From contig JAJDNE010000022.1 of NCBI GenBank assembly GCA_022340825.1, positions 1 to 50,886 of the forward strand: a DNA stretch of 50,886 bases. The letters are read 5' to 3'. Positions 19,162 through 30,635 of the stretch are shown here, in pieces. The first letter of the stretch is position 1; every line of letters starts with the position of its first letter. The DNA is from Acidiferrobacterales bacterium. GTDB taxonomy: Bacteria > Pseudomonadota > Gammaproteobacteria > Acidiferrobacterales > JAJDNE01. The translations under genes were made by a program, and so were the position numbers. A model generated the notes under the pieces. It had not been told where the DNA came from, did not search any database, and saw nothing but the letters and a program-made list of their open reading frames with translations.

Positions 19162-19165
<4 letters not shown>
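15656..19165 (+). CDS. smc: Chromosome segregation ATPase SMC
   Basis: Condensin ATPase of 1169 residues that compacts and segregates the chromosome together with ScpA and ScpB, both encoded at 28.3-29.8 kb. It has Walker A GPNGCGKS at residues 31-38, long coiled coils from about 165 to 500 and 660 to 1000, a hinge at about 505-650, the signature LLSGGEKALTAVAM and Walker B PFCLLDEVDAPLDDAN near the C-terminus. Its presence with ScpAB means this organism does not rely on MukBEF as enterobacteria do. No clear ribosome binding site precedes the ATG, but the N-terminus MHLKKIKLAGFKSFVDPT is exact for the family. zipA overlaps its last 4 bp. Confidence 0.97.
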
Positions 19166-22433
<3,268 letters not shown>

Positions 22434-22442
22434 CGCCTTCGG

Positions 22443-23243
22443 TTACTGCGAGATAACCACCTTGGCTTGTTCGCGCAAGTGATTGGTCAGGTTGTTAATG
22501 CGTTCCTGCTGTACCAGTTCGACCAGCTTCTGTTTAATCTTGTCGTACGGCGGCAGTTTGGTATTGCGGCTTGCAGTGCGGTGAATGACATGCCAGCCAT
22601 AATCCGATTGCACCGGTACGTCGCTGGTTGCACCGTCTTTCATCCCGGCCGCGGCAAAATACAACTGCGGTGCCAGTGAGTGCTGGTTGATCCAGCCGAT
22701 TTCACCGCCGCGTTTTGCCGAGTCTTCATCCAGTGAGCTGGTCTTGGCGAGCGCGGAAAAGGATTTGCCGGCCTTGAGTTGTGCCAGCACCTTGTTGGCT
22801 TCGGCTTCCGATGGCAACAGGATGTGACTGACCTTGTATTCTTTCTCTTTCTTTAACGCTTCATAACGAAGCTTTGCGTCTTCCTCGGATACCGGATTAT
22901 CGCTCAGGTATTTTGACGTGACTGCCCGAATCAGGAGTTGGTCGCGCGACAACCGTATGGCGCGAGCCACATCTTCGCGTTCCTGCAGTTTCTGCTTTTC
23001 GGCTTCAAGCACCAGCAGTTTACGGCGCACCAGCCAGTCGATGGCTTGTTGACGCTCAGTATCGTTGCGCGCTTTGTCGGTACCGAATTGGGCACGAAGG
23101 ATATCCTTGTATTCGCTCTCACGAATGGACTCACCGTTGACAGTGGCAACAATCGGTCCGGTGCCGCCGCTTTCCTTGTTGCACCCGCCGACGGCAAGTA
23201 AGGAGACCAGCAATAAAGGGGTGAGTACACGAATTGGGTGCAT
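22443..23243 (-). CDS. Parvulin-type peptidyl-prolyl isomerase lipoprotein
   Basis: Periplasmic folding helper of 266 residues. The signal peptide ends in a lipobox (LLAVGGC, Cys21), so it is probably lipid-anchored. A SurA/PpiD-like N-terminal helical region (ATVNGESIRESEYKDILRAQ) precedes one parvulin domain at about residues 135-230 (YKVSHILLPSE, GGEIGWINQHSL, VPVQSDYGWHVIHR). It resembles EpsD/PrsA-type isomerases. It follows bolA on the same strand after 38 nt, and so may be the last gene of the yciB-yciI-bolA transcript. The client proteins are unknown. Confidence 0.88.
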   Translation of the reverse strand: MHPIRVLTPLLLVSLLAVGGCNKESGGTGPIVATVNGESIRESEYKDILRAQFGTDKARNDTERQQAIDWLVRRKLLVLEAEKQKLQEREDVARAIRLSRDQLLIRAVTSKYLSDNPVSEEDAKLRYEALKKEKEYKVSHILLPSEAEANKVLAQLKAGKSFSALAKTSSLDEDSAKRGGEIGWINQHSLAPQLYFAAAGMKDGATSDVPVQSDYGWHVIHRTASRNTKLPPYDKIKQKLVELVQQERINNLTNHLREQAKVVISQ

Positions 23244-23281
23244 GAAAATATTCCTGTGGTTATGTAGCGAGAGTAGTTGAA

Positions 23282-23551
23282 CTAGATTTCATCGGGTGAA
23301 AGCGCGCTGATGCTAAGCGCATGGATTTCCTTTTGCATCATGTCACCGAGCGCAGCATAAACCTTGCGATGTCGCGACAAGGTATCGTCTCCGGCGAATG
23401 CCCGGGATACGATAGTAACACTGAAGTGGCTGCCCTCGGCATCATAACCTCCGTGACCGGCGTGCTGGTGACTGTCGTCGACTACGTCGATGGACTCCGG
23501 TTGCAACGCGTCGGTCAGTAACTGTTCGATTTTTTCTACCCGGGTGCTCAC
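23282..23551 (-). CDS. bolA: BolA-family protein
   Basis: Small protein (89 residues) of the BolA/IbaG family, which binds monothiol glutaredoxin and 2Fe-2S clusters and can act as a transcription regulator. It shows the BolA fold: an N-terminal helix ([10 protein letters not shown]), an acidic loop with His residues ([11 protein letters not shown]), the strand SHFSVTIVS, the conserved [14 protein letters not shown], and [11 protein letters not shown] with the invariant His. The start is a GTG overlapping the yciI stop (GTGA), so it is coupled. The His-rich loop fits cluster binding. Confidence 0.9.
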   Translation of the reverse strand: MSTRVEKIEQLLTDALQPESIDVVDDSHQHAGHGGYDAEGSHFSVTIVSRAFAGDDTLSRHRKVYAALGDMMQKEIHALSISALSPDEI

Positions 23552-23847
23552 GGTAATACTTTCTTGAAAGGTTTCACGACCACGTTTTCATAAACGCCAG
23601 CAGCGATATAAGGATCGGCATCGGCCCAGGCGCGGGCATCTTCCAGCGATGCAAATTCGGCAATAATGACGCTGCCGGTAAAGCCTGCCTCACCCGGATC
23701 TTCGGCATCGATCGCCGGACACGGGCCGGAGACAACCAGTCGGCCTTCTGCCTTCAACTGCTCCAGTCGTGCGATGTGTGCCGGCCGTGCGCCCTTGCGT
23801 CTTTCAAGGCTGTCCGCCACGTCAGTGCCGTTAATCACGTATAACAT
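23548..23847 (-). CDS. yciI: YciI-like protein
   Basis: 99-residue protein of the YciI/YCII-related family, ferredoxin-like dimers of unclear function that may be enzymes. The sequence begins [10 protein letters not shown] and contains [40 protein letters not shown] and [20 protein letters not shown], which holds the conserved His/Asp region of the family and the DPY motif. It overlaps yciB by 17 bp and bolA by 4 bp, the usual gammaproteobacterial arrangement. No function should be assumed beyond the family name. Confidence 0.92.
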   Translation of the reverse strand: MLYVINGTDVADSLERRKGARPAHIARLEQLKAEGRLVVSGPCPAIDAEDPGEAGFTGSVIIAEFASLEDARAWADADPYIAAGVYENVVVKPFKKVLP

Positions 23848-24433
23848 CGTCTTTACTCTTCTCGTTTTCCTGGGTTTGCAGATGGGGCGCCATGCGCACT
23901 GCCTGGAACAGGGTAAACGCCAGTGTCAGGCCCATGGTGCCGAACACCTTGAATGTGCCCCAGTATTCGTCCTGTATCTTGCTGTCCAGCCCGGCGTAGT
24001 AATCGGGAATAAAATAGAACGCGACGTAGATATTGAGAGCGCCAAGCAGCAGGAAGAAGATGCCCCAATCCCGGTTCTGCTGCTGCCATACGTTTGCCGG
24101 CAGCGATATCTGCTTGCCCAGCAGGTGCTCGTAGGCGGTCTGCTGCGTGAAGAACTGGGTATAGAACAGGATAACGGCGAAGATCCAGTAAACAACTGTC
24201 GGCTTCCACTTGATAAAGGTAGCGTCATGCAGGATCAGGGTCAGACTGCCAAAGACGCCGATGATCACCAGGGTCACGATATGCATGGTCTCGACGCGGC
24301 GGTGTTTAAACCAGAAGAAACCGACCTGCAGGAACGAGGCCCCAATTGCGACCGCGGTCGCGACATAAATGTCGTATACCTTGAGTGCCGCGAAAAACAG
24401 CAGCAGGGGAAACAGGTCGAACAGGAATTTCAT
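23831..24433 (-). CDS. yciB: Inner-membrane septation protein YciB (IspA family)
   Basis: Polytopic inner-membrane protein of about 200 residues, linked to septation and envelope upkeep. The start chosen is [14 protein letters not shown] (ATG at 24433), exact for the family; the frame is open further upstream but that part is unrelated. There are five or so hydrophobic segments with the conserved [38 protein letters not shown] and LNIYVAFY stretches. It heads the minus-strand group yciB-yciI-bolA-parvulin and is divergent from the PHP phosphatase gene. Confidence 0.93.
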   Translation of the reverse strand: MKFLFDLFPLLLFFAALKVYDIYVATAVAIGASFLQVGFFWFKHRRVETMHIVTLVIIGVFGSLTLILHDATFIKWKPTVVYWIFAVILFYTQFFTQQTAYEHLLGKQISLPANVWQQQNRDWGIFFLLLGALNIYVAFYFIPDYYAGLDSKIQDEYWGTFKVFGTMGLTLAFTLFQAVRMAPHLQTQENEKSKDDVIRD

Positions 24434-24578
24434 CGAGTCGGTAATCGGGTAAGCGTCAGGGCGGCTATTCTGGCATTCCGCGCGGGGCAGGGCAACGTGC
24501 CTTGTCCCTGCTTTTTCAACGGCATAAACCGCCACCGGCCGGATAAATCAAAATCGTGCCATGTTATGCTCGTGCACC

Positions 24579-25415
24579 ATGAGCAAGACCTTTGACCTGC
24601 ACAGCCATACCTTGCGTTCCGATGGCGTACTGACGCCGACGGAGCTGGTGCAACGCGCTGCTGACAAGGGCGTGGATGTGCTGGCGCTTACCGATCATGA
24701 CGTCACCGATGGTATCGCCGAGGCCACGGCGGCAGCCGGGCAGGCCGGGATAGAGCTGATCCCCGGGGTCGAAGTCTCGGTCAGCTGGGAGGGGCGCACG
24801 ATCCATGTTGTTGGTCTGGCTATCGATCCCGCGAATCCGGAACTCGACCGCGGCCTGGCGCAACTGCGGGCAATGCGTAATGAACGCGGACGCGAAATCG
24901 GTAAGCGTCTTGAGCGCGCCGGCGTTGAAAACGCTCATGCGGGCGCCAGCGAATATGCCCACGGTGAAATACTGAGTCGCACTCACTTTGCGCGTTTCCT
25001 GGTTGATCGCGGTTACGCTGCCGATGTCGGCAAAGCGTTTCGTGACTATCTGCGCAAGGGTAAAGCGGGCTACGTGCGCAACGATTGGGTATCCCTTGAA
25101 ACGGGAGTCAGGTGGATTCGCGCCGCCGGTGGTACTGCAGTCATTGCCCATCCAGGCCGATACAAAATGAGCGCAGGCGCCATGCGGCGCATGCTGGGTG
25201 AATTTCGTGAAAGCGGCGGTCATGGCGTCGAGGTAGTGTGCGGCAATTACAACGCCGCCGAGGCTGAACGATTTGCCCGCCTGGCAAGAGAGTTCGACCT
25301 GTTGTCTTCCTGTGGTTCCGATTTTCACGGACCCGAGCAGCACTGGCTGGAGCTGGGTAAACTGGCGCCATTTCCTGCCGGTTGTATCCCGGTATGGGAG
25401 CGCTGGGCGGCATAG
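24579..25415 (+). CDS. rnm: PHP-domain 3',5'-nucleoside bisphosphate phosphatase / RNase AM (YciV-like)
   Basis: Metal-dependent phosphoesterase of 278 residues. The E. coli relative trims RNA 5' ends and hydrolyses 3',5'-bisphosphate nucleotides. PHP metal motifs: FDLHSHTLRSDG at residues 5-16, ALTDHDVTDG, IPGVEVS, IAHPGRYK, and SCGSDFHGP near the C-terminus. The frame opens six codons earlier, but the ATG at 24579 (MSKTFDLHSHT) matches family N-termini. It lies upstream of yciO and trpS, as in many gammaproteobacteria. An acid sugar or nucleotide substrate different from that of E. coli cannot be ruled out. Confidence 0.9.
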   Translation: MSKTFDLHSHTLRSDGVLTPTELVQRAADKGVDVLALTDHDVTDGIAEATAAAGQAGIELIPGVEVSVSWEGRTIHVVGLAIDPANPELDRGLAQLRAMRNERGREIGKRLERAGVENAHAGASEYAHGEILSRTHFARFLVDRGYAADVGKAFRDYLRKGKAGYVRNDWVSLETGVRWIRAAGGTAVIAHPGRYKMSAGAMRRMLGEFRESGGHGVEVVCGNYNAAEAERFARLAREFDLLSSCGSDFHGPEQHWLELGKLAPFPAGCIPVWERWAA

Positions 25416-25520
25416 AAAATCCGGCCACCTCATTCCCCGGTACAGACGCCGTGGTATGATCGAGCGAGTTAACCAACAGGCAGGCAGGCCGTACGAAGCG
25501 GTACTGCGGAGGAGAAGATC

Positions 25521-26240
25521 ATGGATCAGGTCGCAGGTGTACTCGAACCGGTAAGGTTTTTTACCAGTCAACTCGTTTATTTCTTGCCCAAACTGCTGGT
25601 TGCTGCGGTGGTGCTGGTGGTCGGTTGGCTGATTGCCAAGCTGTTGTTCTCGATGGTGGTGCGTTCACTCAAGGCGATCAATTTTGGCAAGCTGACACAT
25701 AGGGCTGGCATCGACGGCTTTCTTGAGCATGGCGACATCCAACGCACCACGGGTGAGATCCTCGCCATGCTGATCTACTGGGTCGTGATCCTGATCACCT
25801 TGCTGGTGGCCTCCAATATTGTCGGGCTTACCGTGGTCTCCGATCTCTTTAGCGCCATCCTGCAGTTCGTGCCCAAGGTCATTGTCGCCGTATTGATCCT
25901 GACCATTGGTCTCTACTTTGCGCGCTTCTTTTCCGAAATCATTCATGCCTACTTCCTTAACGTCGGCTTCGAAGATGCTGACCTGATCGCGCGACTGGCA
26001 CGCTATGCCATTATCACTTTTGTCATCATCATTTCGCTGGAACAGATGGATGTGGGTACCACCATCCCGCGTTCGGCATTCCTGATACTGTTTGGTGGTG
26101 TCGTTTTTGCCCTGGCACTGATGTTTGGTCTGGGTGGTGTGAAGTGGGCCGAATCACAATTCGAAAAACTGGCATCACGGGATCGTACCGGTCAGACGAG
26201 CAAGAAAGTAACCAAGAAATCAACAAAAACAGACAAGTGA
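25521..26240 (+). CDS. Conserved TM-helix (mechanosensitive channel-like) membrane protein
   Basis: 239-residue inner-membrane protein made of the TM-helix repeats found beside or within MscS-type channels. Segments lie at about 15-40 (YFLPKLLVAAVVLVVGWLIA), 75-105, 115-135, 155-175 and 178-200. It contains NFGKLTHRAGIDGFLEHGDI, a pattern typical of this family, and ends in a basic Lys/Thr tail (KKVTKKSTKTDK). It lacks the MscS pore and beta domain, so channel activity is not shown. A strong ribosome binding site (GGAGGAGAAG) precedes the ATG. It sits between the PHP phosphatase and yciO; a TATGAT hexamer at about 25454 could be its -10 element, but no good -35 goes with it. Confidence 0.82.
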   Translation: MDQVAGVLEPVRFFTSQLVYFLPKLLVAAVVLVVGWLIAKLLFSMVVRSLKAINFGKLTHRAGIDGFLEHGDIQRTTGEILAMLIYWVVILITLLVASNIVGLTVVSDLFSAILQFVPKVIVAVLILTIGLYFARFFSEIIHAYFLNVGFEDADLIARLARYAIITFVIIISLEQMDVGTTIPRSAFLILFGGVVFALALMFGLGGVKWAESQFEKLASRDRTGQTSKKVTKKSTKTDK

Positions 26241-26309
26241 CACCCTTTCCCCAGCCCCGGTAGTTACGGTTTCGGGGTGCGGGGCGAAGTTTGCCCGCAA
26301 CGCGATGCC

Positions 26310-26933
26310 ATGGCCCAGTATTTCCACGTTCACCCCGACAATCCGCAGGCACGATTAATTCATCAGGCGGTAGCGATTATCCGCGAGGGCGGGGTCATCG
26401 TGTACCCAACGGATTCCAGTTATGCCCTGGGCTGTCACATCGGTGACAAGGCGGCGATGGAGCGCATCCGCCGGATTCGACGGGTGGATGACCGGCACAA
26501 CTTTACGCTTGTATGTCGTGACCTCTCCGATATCTCCAACTATGCAAGGATTTCCAATCTTGATTACCGGGTGCTAAAAGCCAATACCCCGGGGCCGTTT
26601 ACCTTTATTCTGCCAGCCACGCGCGAAGTACCGCGTCGGCTGCAAAACCCAAAACGCAAAACCATCGGTCTGCGCATTCCGGATCACAAAATTACCCAGG
26701 CCCTGCTTGAAGAGCTGGGCGAGCCGCTAATGAGCTCAACCCTGATTTTGCCGGGCGAAGACATGCCGATGACTGATCCGGACCAGATACGCGATCGCCT
26801 GGAGCATGATGTCGACCTGGTGATCGAGGGCGGGCCGTGCGATTTCGAACCGACCACAGTGGTCGAGCTTGAGGACGGTCAGGCGACGATAACCCGTCAG
26901 GGCAAGGGCGATGCCTCTGCCTTTGTCAGCTGA
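26310..26933 (+). CDS. yciO: YciO (Sua5/YrdC-family protein)
   Basis: 207-residue protein with the YrdC/Sua5 double-stranded-RNA-binding fold. Sua5/TsaC make threonylcarbamoyl-AMP for the t6A modification of tRNA; YciO is a paralogue whose own role is not settled. It matches E. coli YciO over its length: QYFHVHPDNPQARLIHQAV, GVIVYPTDSSYALGC, RHNFTLVCRDLS, NTPGPFTFILPAT, KRKTIGLRIPDH and LMSSTLILPG. The ATG at 26310 gives the family N-terminus MAQYFHVHP; the reading frame is open further up but is unrelated there. The genuine tsaC should lie elsewhere. Confidence 0.92.
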   Translation: MAQYFHVHPDNPQARLIHQAVAIIREGGVIVYPTDSSYALGCHIGDKAAMERIRRIRRVDDRHNFTLVCRDLSDISNYARISNLDYRVLKANTPGPFTFILPATREVPRRLQNPKRKTIGLRIPDHKITQALLEELGEPLMSSTLILPGEDMPMTDPDQIRDRLEHDVDLVIEGGPCDFEPTTVVELEDGQATITRQGKGDASAFVS

Positions 26934-26970
26934 ACATTTGATATCAATGGCTTAGCGTTGAAGCCCGTCG

Positions 26971-26999
26971 TTCAAGTGGCTTCGCCGGCCTGATATACT
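26971..26999 (+). promoter_or_regulatory. Candidate sigma-70 promoter for trpS-scpAB-rluB
   Basis: TTCAAG (26971-26976), 17-nt spacer, TATACT (26994-26999). The -10 matches consensus at five of six bases; the -35 is weak. It lies 80 nt upstream of the trpS ATG, in the gap after yciO. Found by eye only. Confidence 0.35.
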
Positions 27000-27078
27000 C
27001 CGCCGATGTCTGAACACTGCAGTCTTTTCACTATTGCACCCGTTTCCGTTTTCCCGTCCGCGGTCCTGAATTAACACC

Positions 27079-28299
27079 ATGAGTACACCCATACCTGGCC
27101 AATCCCAGCGCGTCCTGTCGGGCATGCGACCCACCGGGCAGCTGCATCTCGGCCACTATCATGGTGTTTTGAAAAACTGGCTGACGTTGCAGCACGAGTA
27201 TGAATGCTTTTTCTTCGTCGCCGACTGGCACGCGCTGACCACCCATTACGAATCACCGGAAGTGATTCAGGAAAACGTCTGGGACATGGTGATTGACTGG
27301 CTTGCCAGCGGGGTGGATCCGGAGAGTGCCACCATCTTTATTCAGTCCCGCGTAAAAGAGCACGCGGAATTGCACGTGTTGCTGTCGATGATCACGCCAC
27401 TGGGCTGGCTTGAACGCGTGCCGACCTACAAGGATCAGCAAGAAGCCCTGCGCGACAAGGACCTGGCTACTTACGGTTTTCTGGGTTACCCCCTGCTGCA
27501 GTCGGCCGATATCCTGGTGTACCGCGCCGGACTGGTGCCGGTGGGAGAAGACCAGGTAGCCCATGTCGAACTGACGCGGGAACTCGCCCGACGCTTCAAC
27601 CATATATACGGTCGGGAACCGGGCTACGAGGAAAAGGCGGAAGACGCCGTGAAGAAGATGGGTAAGAAGGGCGCCAAGCTCTACCGCGAACTGCGGACTG
27701 CCTATGTTGAGCAGGGCGATCACGAAGCGCTCGACAAGGCGCGGGTGTTGCTGGAGAAACAGCAGAATATCAGTCTTGGCGATCGCGAGCGTCTCTACGG
27801 TTACCTTGAGGGTGGTGGCAAGATCATCCTCCCGGAACCGCAGTCGATGCTTACACCGTCATCACGCATGCCGGGTCTGGACGGACAGAAGATGTCCAAG
27901 TCGTATAACAACACCATTGCCCTGCGCGACGATCCGGCAGACATCGAAAAGAAAATGCGCACCATGCCTACTGATCCCGCGCGCGTGCGACGTGACGATG
28001 CCGGTGACCCTCAGAAGTGCCCGGTGTGGCCGTTTCACGAGGTCTATTCGGATGACAAGACTCGCGCGTGGGTACAAGAAGGCTGCACGACTGCCGGCAT
28101 TGGTTGCATTGAGTGCAAACAACCCGTGATCGAGGCGGTGCTGACAGAACTGGAGCCAATACAGGCGCGGGCGCGAGAATATGCTTCCGATCCGTTATTG
28201 GCGCGTAATATTATTGATGACGGGTGCAAGCGAGCTGAAGAGGTCGCTGAAGAAACAATGACCGAAGTCAGAGAGGCCATGGGCCTGGATTATAAATAA
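27079..28299 (+). CDS. trpS: Tryptophanyl-tRNA synthetase
   Basis: Charges tRNA-Trp with tryptophan, 406 residues, the longer type with an insertion compared with the roughly 330-residue E. coli enzyme. The class I HIGH site is PTGQLHLGHYHGVL and the KMSKS site is GQKMSKSYNNT. Other family stretches are YPLLQSADILVYRAGLVPVG and EDQVAHVELTRELARRFN. After the KMSKS loop come Cys314, Cys336, Cys343 and Cys346 (C-x21-C-x6-C-x2-C), close to the cluster ligand pattern known for Thermotoga TrpRS. It is followed after 1 nt by scpA. No strong ribosome binding site is seen. Confidence 0.95.
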   Translation: MSTPIPGQSQRVLSGMRPTGQLHLGHYHGVLKNWLTLQHEYECFFFVADWHALTTHYESPEVIQENVWDMVIDWLASGVDPESATIFIQSRVKEHAELHVLLSMITPLGWLERVPTYKDQQEALRDKDLATYGFLGYPLLQSADILVYRAGLVPVGEDQVAHVELTRELARRFNHIYGREPGYEEKAEDAVKKMGKKGAKLYRELRTAYVEQGDHEALDKARVLLEKQQNISLGDRERLYGYLEGGGKIILPEPQSMLTPSSRMPGLDGQKMSKSYNNTIALRDDPADIEKKMRTMPTDPARVRRDDAGDPQKCPVWPFHEVYSDDKTRAWVQEGCTTAGIGCIECKQPVIEAVLTELEPIQARAREYASDPLLARNIIDDGCKRAEEVAEETMTEVREAMGLDYK

Positions 28300-28300
28300 T

Positions 28301-29119
28301 ATGGAAACGATCGATCCAGCTAGCGAACATAGCAGCGCCGTACAGGCGGAGATGCCGTTCGCCATGGTGCAGGGCGAGGCCTTGACCGAATTGCCGGCAG
28401 ATCTCTATATCCCGCCGCACGCGCTGGAAATCTTTCTGGATGCCTTCGAGGGGCCGCTGGATCTGCTGCTCTATCTCATTCGCAAGCAGAATCTCGACAT
28501 TCTCGATATCCCCATTGCACCGGTGTGTGAACAGTACATGGCCTACATCGACCTGATGAAGGATGCCAAGCTGGAACTGGCGGCCGAGTACCTGGTGATG
28601 GCTGCAGTGCTGGCCGAGATCAAGTCGCGCATGTTGCTGCCACGGCCGCAATCAGAAGAAGAGGAAGAGGACGATCCGCGTGCACAGCTGGTGCGGCGTC
28701 TGCAGGAATACGAACGCTATCGCAAGGCTGCGCAGGAGATCAACGAACTGCCGCGCATGGGTCGCGAGCTGCAATTGGCAGTCGCCGAGTATGTCGGCGA
28801 GCCAGTGGAGCGCCCGCAGCCCAATGTCACCCTGGATCAGTTGCTGAATGCCTTCAAGAAGGTGATTGAACGCGCCGATCTGTTCCAGCATCACCATATC
28901 CAGATGGAGCCATTGTCGGTTCGCGAGCGCATGACGATCATCATGGATCGCATCAATGCGGAAAATTTTGTCAATTTCGAAACCCTGTTTGAGCTGAAAG
29001 AGGGCCGCATGGGCATCGTGGTGACCTTTCTGGCAATTCTCGAGCTGCTGAAGGAGTCACTGGTGACTGTCGTGCAGCAGGAACCCTTCGCTCCAATCCA
29101 TATCAAGACGGCCGCCTGA
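28301..29119 (+). CDS. scpA: Segregation and condensation protein ScpA
   Basis: Kleisin subunit that bridges the SMC heads in the condensin complex, 272 residues. After a variable N-terminus of about 45 residues comes the kleisin signature FEGPLDLLLYLIRKQNLDIL, then AAEYLVMAAVLAEIKSRMLL, an acidic stretch (EEEEEDD), and a C-terminal winged helix (VTFLAILELLKESLVTVVQQ) that contacts the SMC cap. The stop and the scpB ATG share one base (TGATG), so translation is coupled. Its SMC partner is encoded at 15.7 kb. Confidence 0.95.
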   Translation: METIDPASEHSSAVQAEMPFAMVQGEALTELPADLYIPPHALEIFLDAFEGPLDLLLYLIRKQNLDILDIPIAPVCEQYMAYIDLMKDAKLELAAEYLVMAAVLAEIKSRMLLPRPQSEEEEEDDPRAQLVRRLQEYERYRKAAQEINELPRMGRELQLAVAEYVGEPVERPQPNVTLDQLLNAFKKVIERADLFQHHHIQMEPLSVRERMTIIMDRINAENFVNFETLFELKEGRMGIVVTFLAILELLKESLVTVVQQEPFAPIHIKTAA

Positions 29120-29805
29120 TGTCAGAAGTAAACAAAGAACTGAAGAATATCCTCGAAGCAGCATTGCTGGTCGCCGGTAAGCCGCTCAGCATAAAGCGCA
29201 TGACAACTCTCTTTCCCAAGGACTCGGAGCCAAGCACAGACGAACTGAAGGAGGCGATCGATGCACTTGCAGCCGACTATGCCGACCGCGGTGTCGAGTT
29301 GAAGCAGGTCGGTAAGGGTTATCGCTTCCAGAGTCGCGAGAAATATTCCGAGTGGGTGTCGCGACTGTCAGAGGAACGCCCGGCGCGGTATTCCCGTGCG
29401 TTGCTGGAGACACTGGCGATCATTGCCTATCGACAGCCGGTCACCCGTGGCGACATCGAGGATGTCCGGGGAGTCACCGTTAGTAGCGATACCATGCGCA
29501 CCTTGCAGGAGCGTGAGTGGGTGCGTGAAGTGGGTCATCGCGATGTACCGGGTAAGCCGGCGCTATTTGGTACCACCCCCGGGTTCCTGGAACATTTCAA
29601 TCTCAAGAGTCTTTCCGATCTTCCGCCGCTCTCGGAATTGCGCGACCTCGAGGAAATAAGCCGCGAGCTGAATTTCAGCCTCGACTTTGGTGCGGATGAA
29701 GACGAAGGCGATGCCGATGCCGATGACGCCTCTGTGCTTAACGAAGCTGAAACCCGCAACGGATCCGAAGTTGCCGCCGCCCCTTCTGGCGGAGGCCATG
29801 AGTGA
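29119..29805 (+). CDS. scpB: Segregation and condensation protein ScpB
   Basis: Dimeric kleisin-binding subunit of the SMC-ScpAB condensin, 228 residues. Two winged-helix domains span about residues 5-165: NILEAALLVAGKPLSIKRM, then KYSEWVSRLSEERPARYSRA, LLETLAIIAYRQPVTRGDIE and VRGVTVSSDTMRTLQEREWV. It ends in a low-complexity acidic tail (DEDEGDADADD) of about 40 residues. It overlaps scpA by 1 bp and rluB by 8 bp; the rluB ribosome binding site GGAGG lies inside its last codons. Confidence 0.95.
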   Translation: MSEVNKELKNILEAALLVAGKPLSIKRMTTLFPKDSEPSTDELKEAIDALAADYADRGVELKQVGKGYRFQSREKYSEWVSRLSEERPARYSRALLETLAIIAYRQPVTRGDIEDVRGVTVSSDTMRTLQEREWVREVGHRDVPGKPALFGTTPGFLEHFNLKSLSDLPPLSELRDLEEISRELNFSLDFGADEDEGDADADDASVLNEAETRNGSEVAAAPSGGGHE

Positions 29806-30631
29806 CAAACCGCGACGCGCCGCTCCGAAGCGCGACTCGCAACCCGAGGGAGAAAAACTTCAGAAGGTGCTGGCCCGTGCCGGTGTCGGTTCGCGCCGCG
29901 AGATGGAGCGCTGGATAGAAGCCGGGCGTGTCAGTATCGACGGTAGTATCGCCACCCTGGGCGATCGTGTTCTCCCCAGCCAGACTATTCGTGTTGACGG
30001 CCAGATCCTGCGTCACACTGATTCGGCGCCTCGTCGTCGCATCCTCGTATACAACAAACCCGAAGGTGAGCTTTGTACCCGGTCGGATCCGAATGGCAGA
30101 CCCACGGTCTTTGAGCACTTGCCGCGCATCCAGCGCGGTCGCTGGATTACCGTCGGGCGTCTCGACTTCAACACTTCCGGGCTGTTGCTGGTAACGAACG
30201 ATGGCGAGCTGGCAAATAAGCTGATGCATCCCTCCAGCGAGATCGAGCGCGAGTATGCGGTTCGTGTTCAGGGTGAGGTCACCGATGCCATGGCTAGACA
30301 ACTGAAGCAGGGGGTGGAGCTGGAAGATGGCCCGGCGAAATTCACCAGTATTCGGGATGCCGGTGGCGAAGGCAGTAATCACTGGTACCACGTTACCCTG
30401 AGTGAAGGGCGAAACCGGGAAGTGCGTCGCATGTGGGATGTGGTCGGTGCCCGTGTCAGTCGTCTGATTCGAGTGCGATTCGGTCCGGTCATGTTGCCGC
30501 GAGGGTTGTCAAAGGGGCACTGGGAAGACCTGGACGACGATGCCGCGCGCCAGTTGCTGGCAACCGTCGGCCTTGAGCATACTGTGCAACAAGCCAACCC
30601 AAAGCAACGACGTAAACATAAACGTCGCTAA
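29798..30631 (+). CDS. rluB: 23S rRNA pseudouridine synthase RluB
   Basis: Converts a uridine in 23S rRNA helix 89 to pseudouridine (position 2605 in E. coli), 277 residues. It has an S4 RNA-binding domain near residues 19-66 (EKLQKVLARAGVGSRREMER), the linker YNKPEGELCTRSDPNGRPTV that is typical of the RluB/E/F group, the catalytic Asp123 in GRLDFNTSGLLLVTNDG, and LSEGRNREVRRMWDVVG. A basic tail follows (KQRRKHKRR). GGAGG directly upstream of the ATG at 29798 sets the start inside scpB. RluE/RluF relatives are shorter or differ in the linker, so RluB is preferred. Confidence 0.92.
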   Translation: MSDKPRRAAPKRDSQPEGEKLQKVLARAGVGSRREMERWIEAGRVSIDGSIATLGDRVLPSQTIRVDGQILRHTDSAPRRRILVYNKPEGELCTRSDPNGRPTVFEHLPRIQRGRWITVGRLDFNTSGLLLVTNDGELANKLMHPSSEIEREYAVRVQGEVTDAMARQLKQGVELEDGPAKFTSIRDAGGEGSNHWYHVTLSEGRNREVRRMWDVVGARVSRLIRVRFGPVMLPRGLSKGHWEDLDDDAARQLLATVGLEHTVQQANPKQRRKHKRR

Positions 30632-30635
30632 ATAC

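Noticed and set aside
26245-26285. GC-rich inverted stretch (CCCCAGCCCCG ... CGGGGTGCGGGG) after the TM-helix gene.
   Set aside because: Pairing is imperfect and there is no T run, so it is not a supported terminator.
27006-27074. A 22-codon frame just before trpS that could be a leader peptide.
   Set aside because: It has no tryptophan codon and no ribosome binding site, and no attenuator hairpin is visible.
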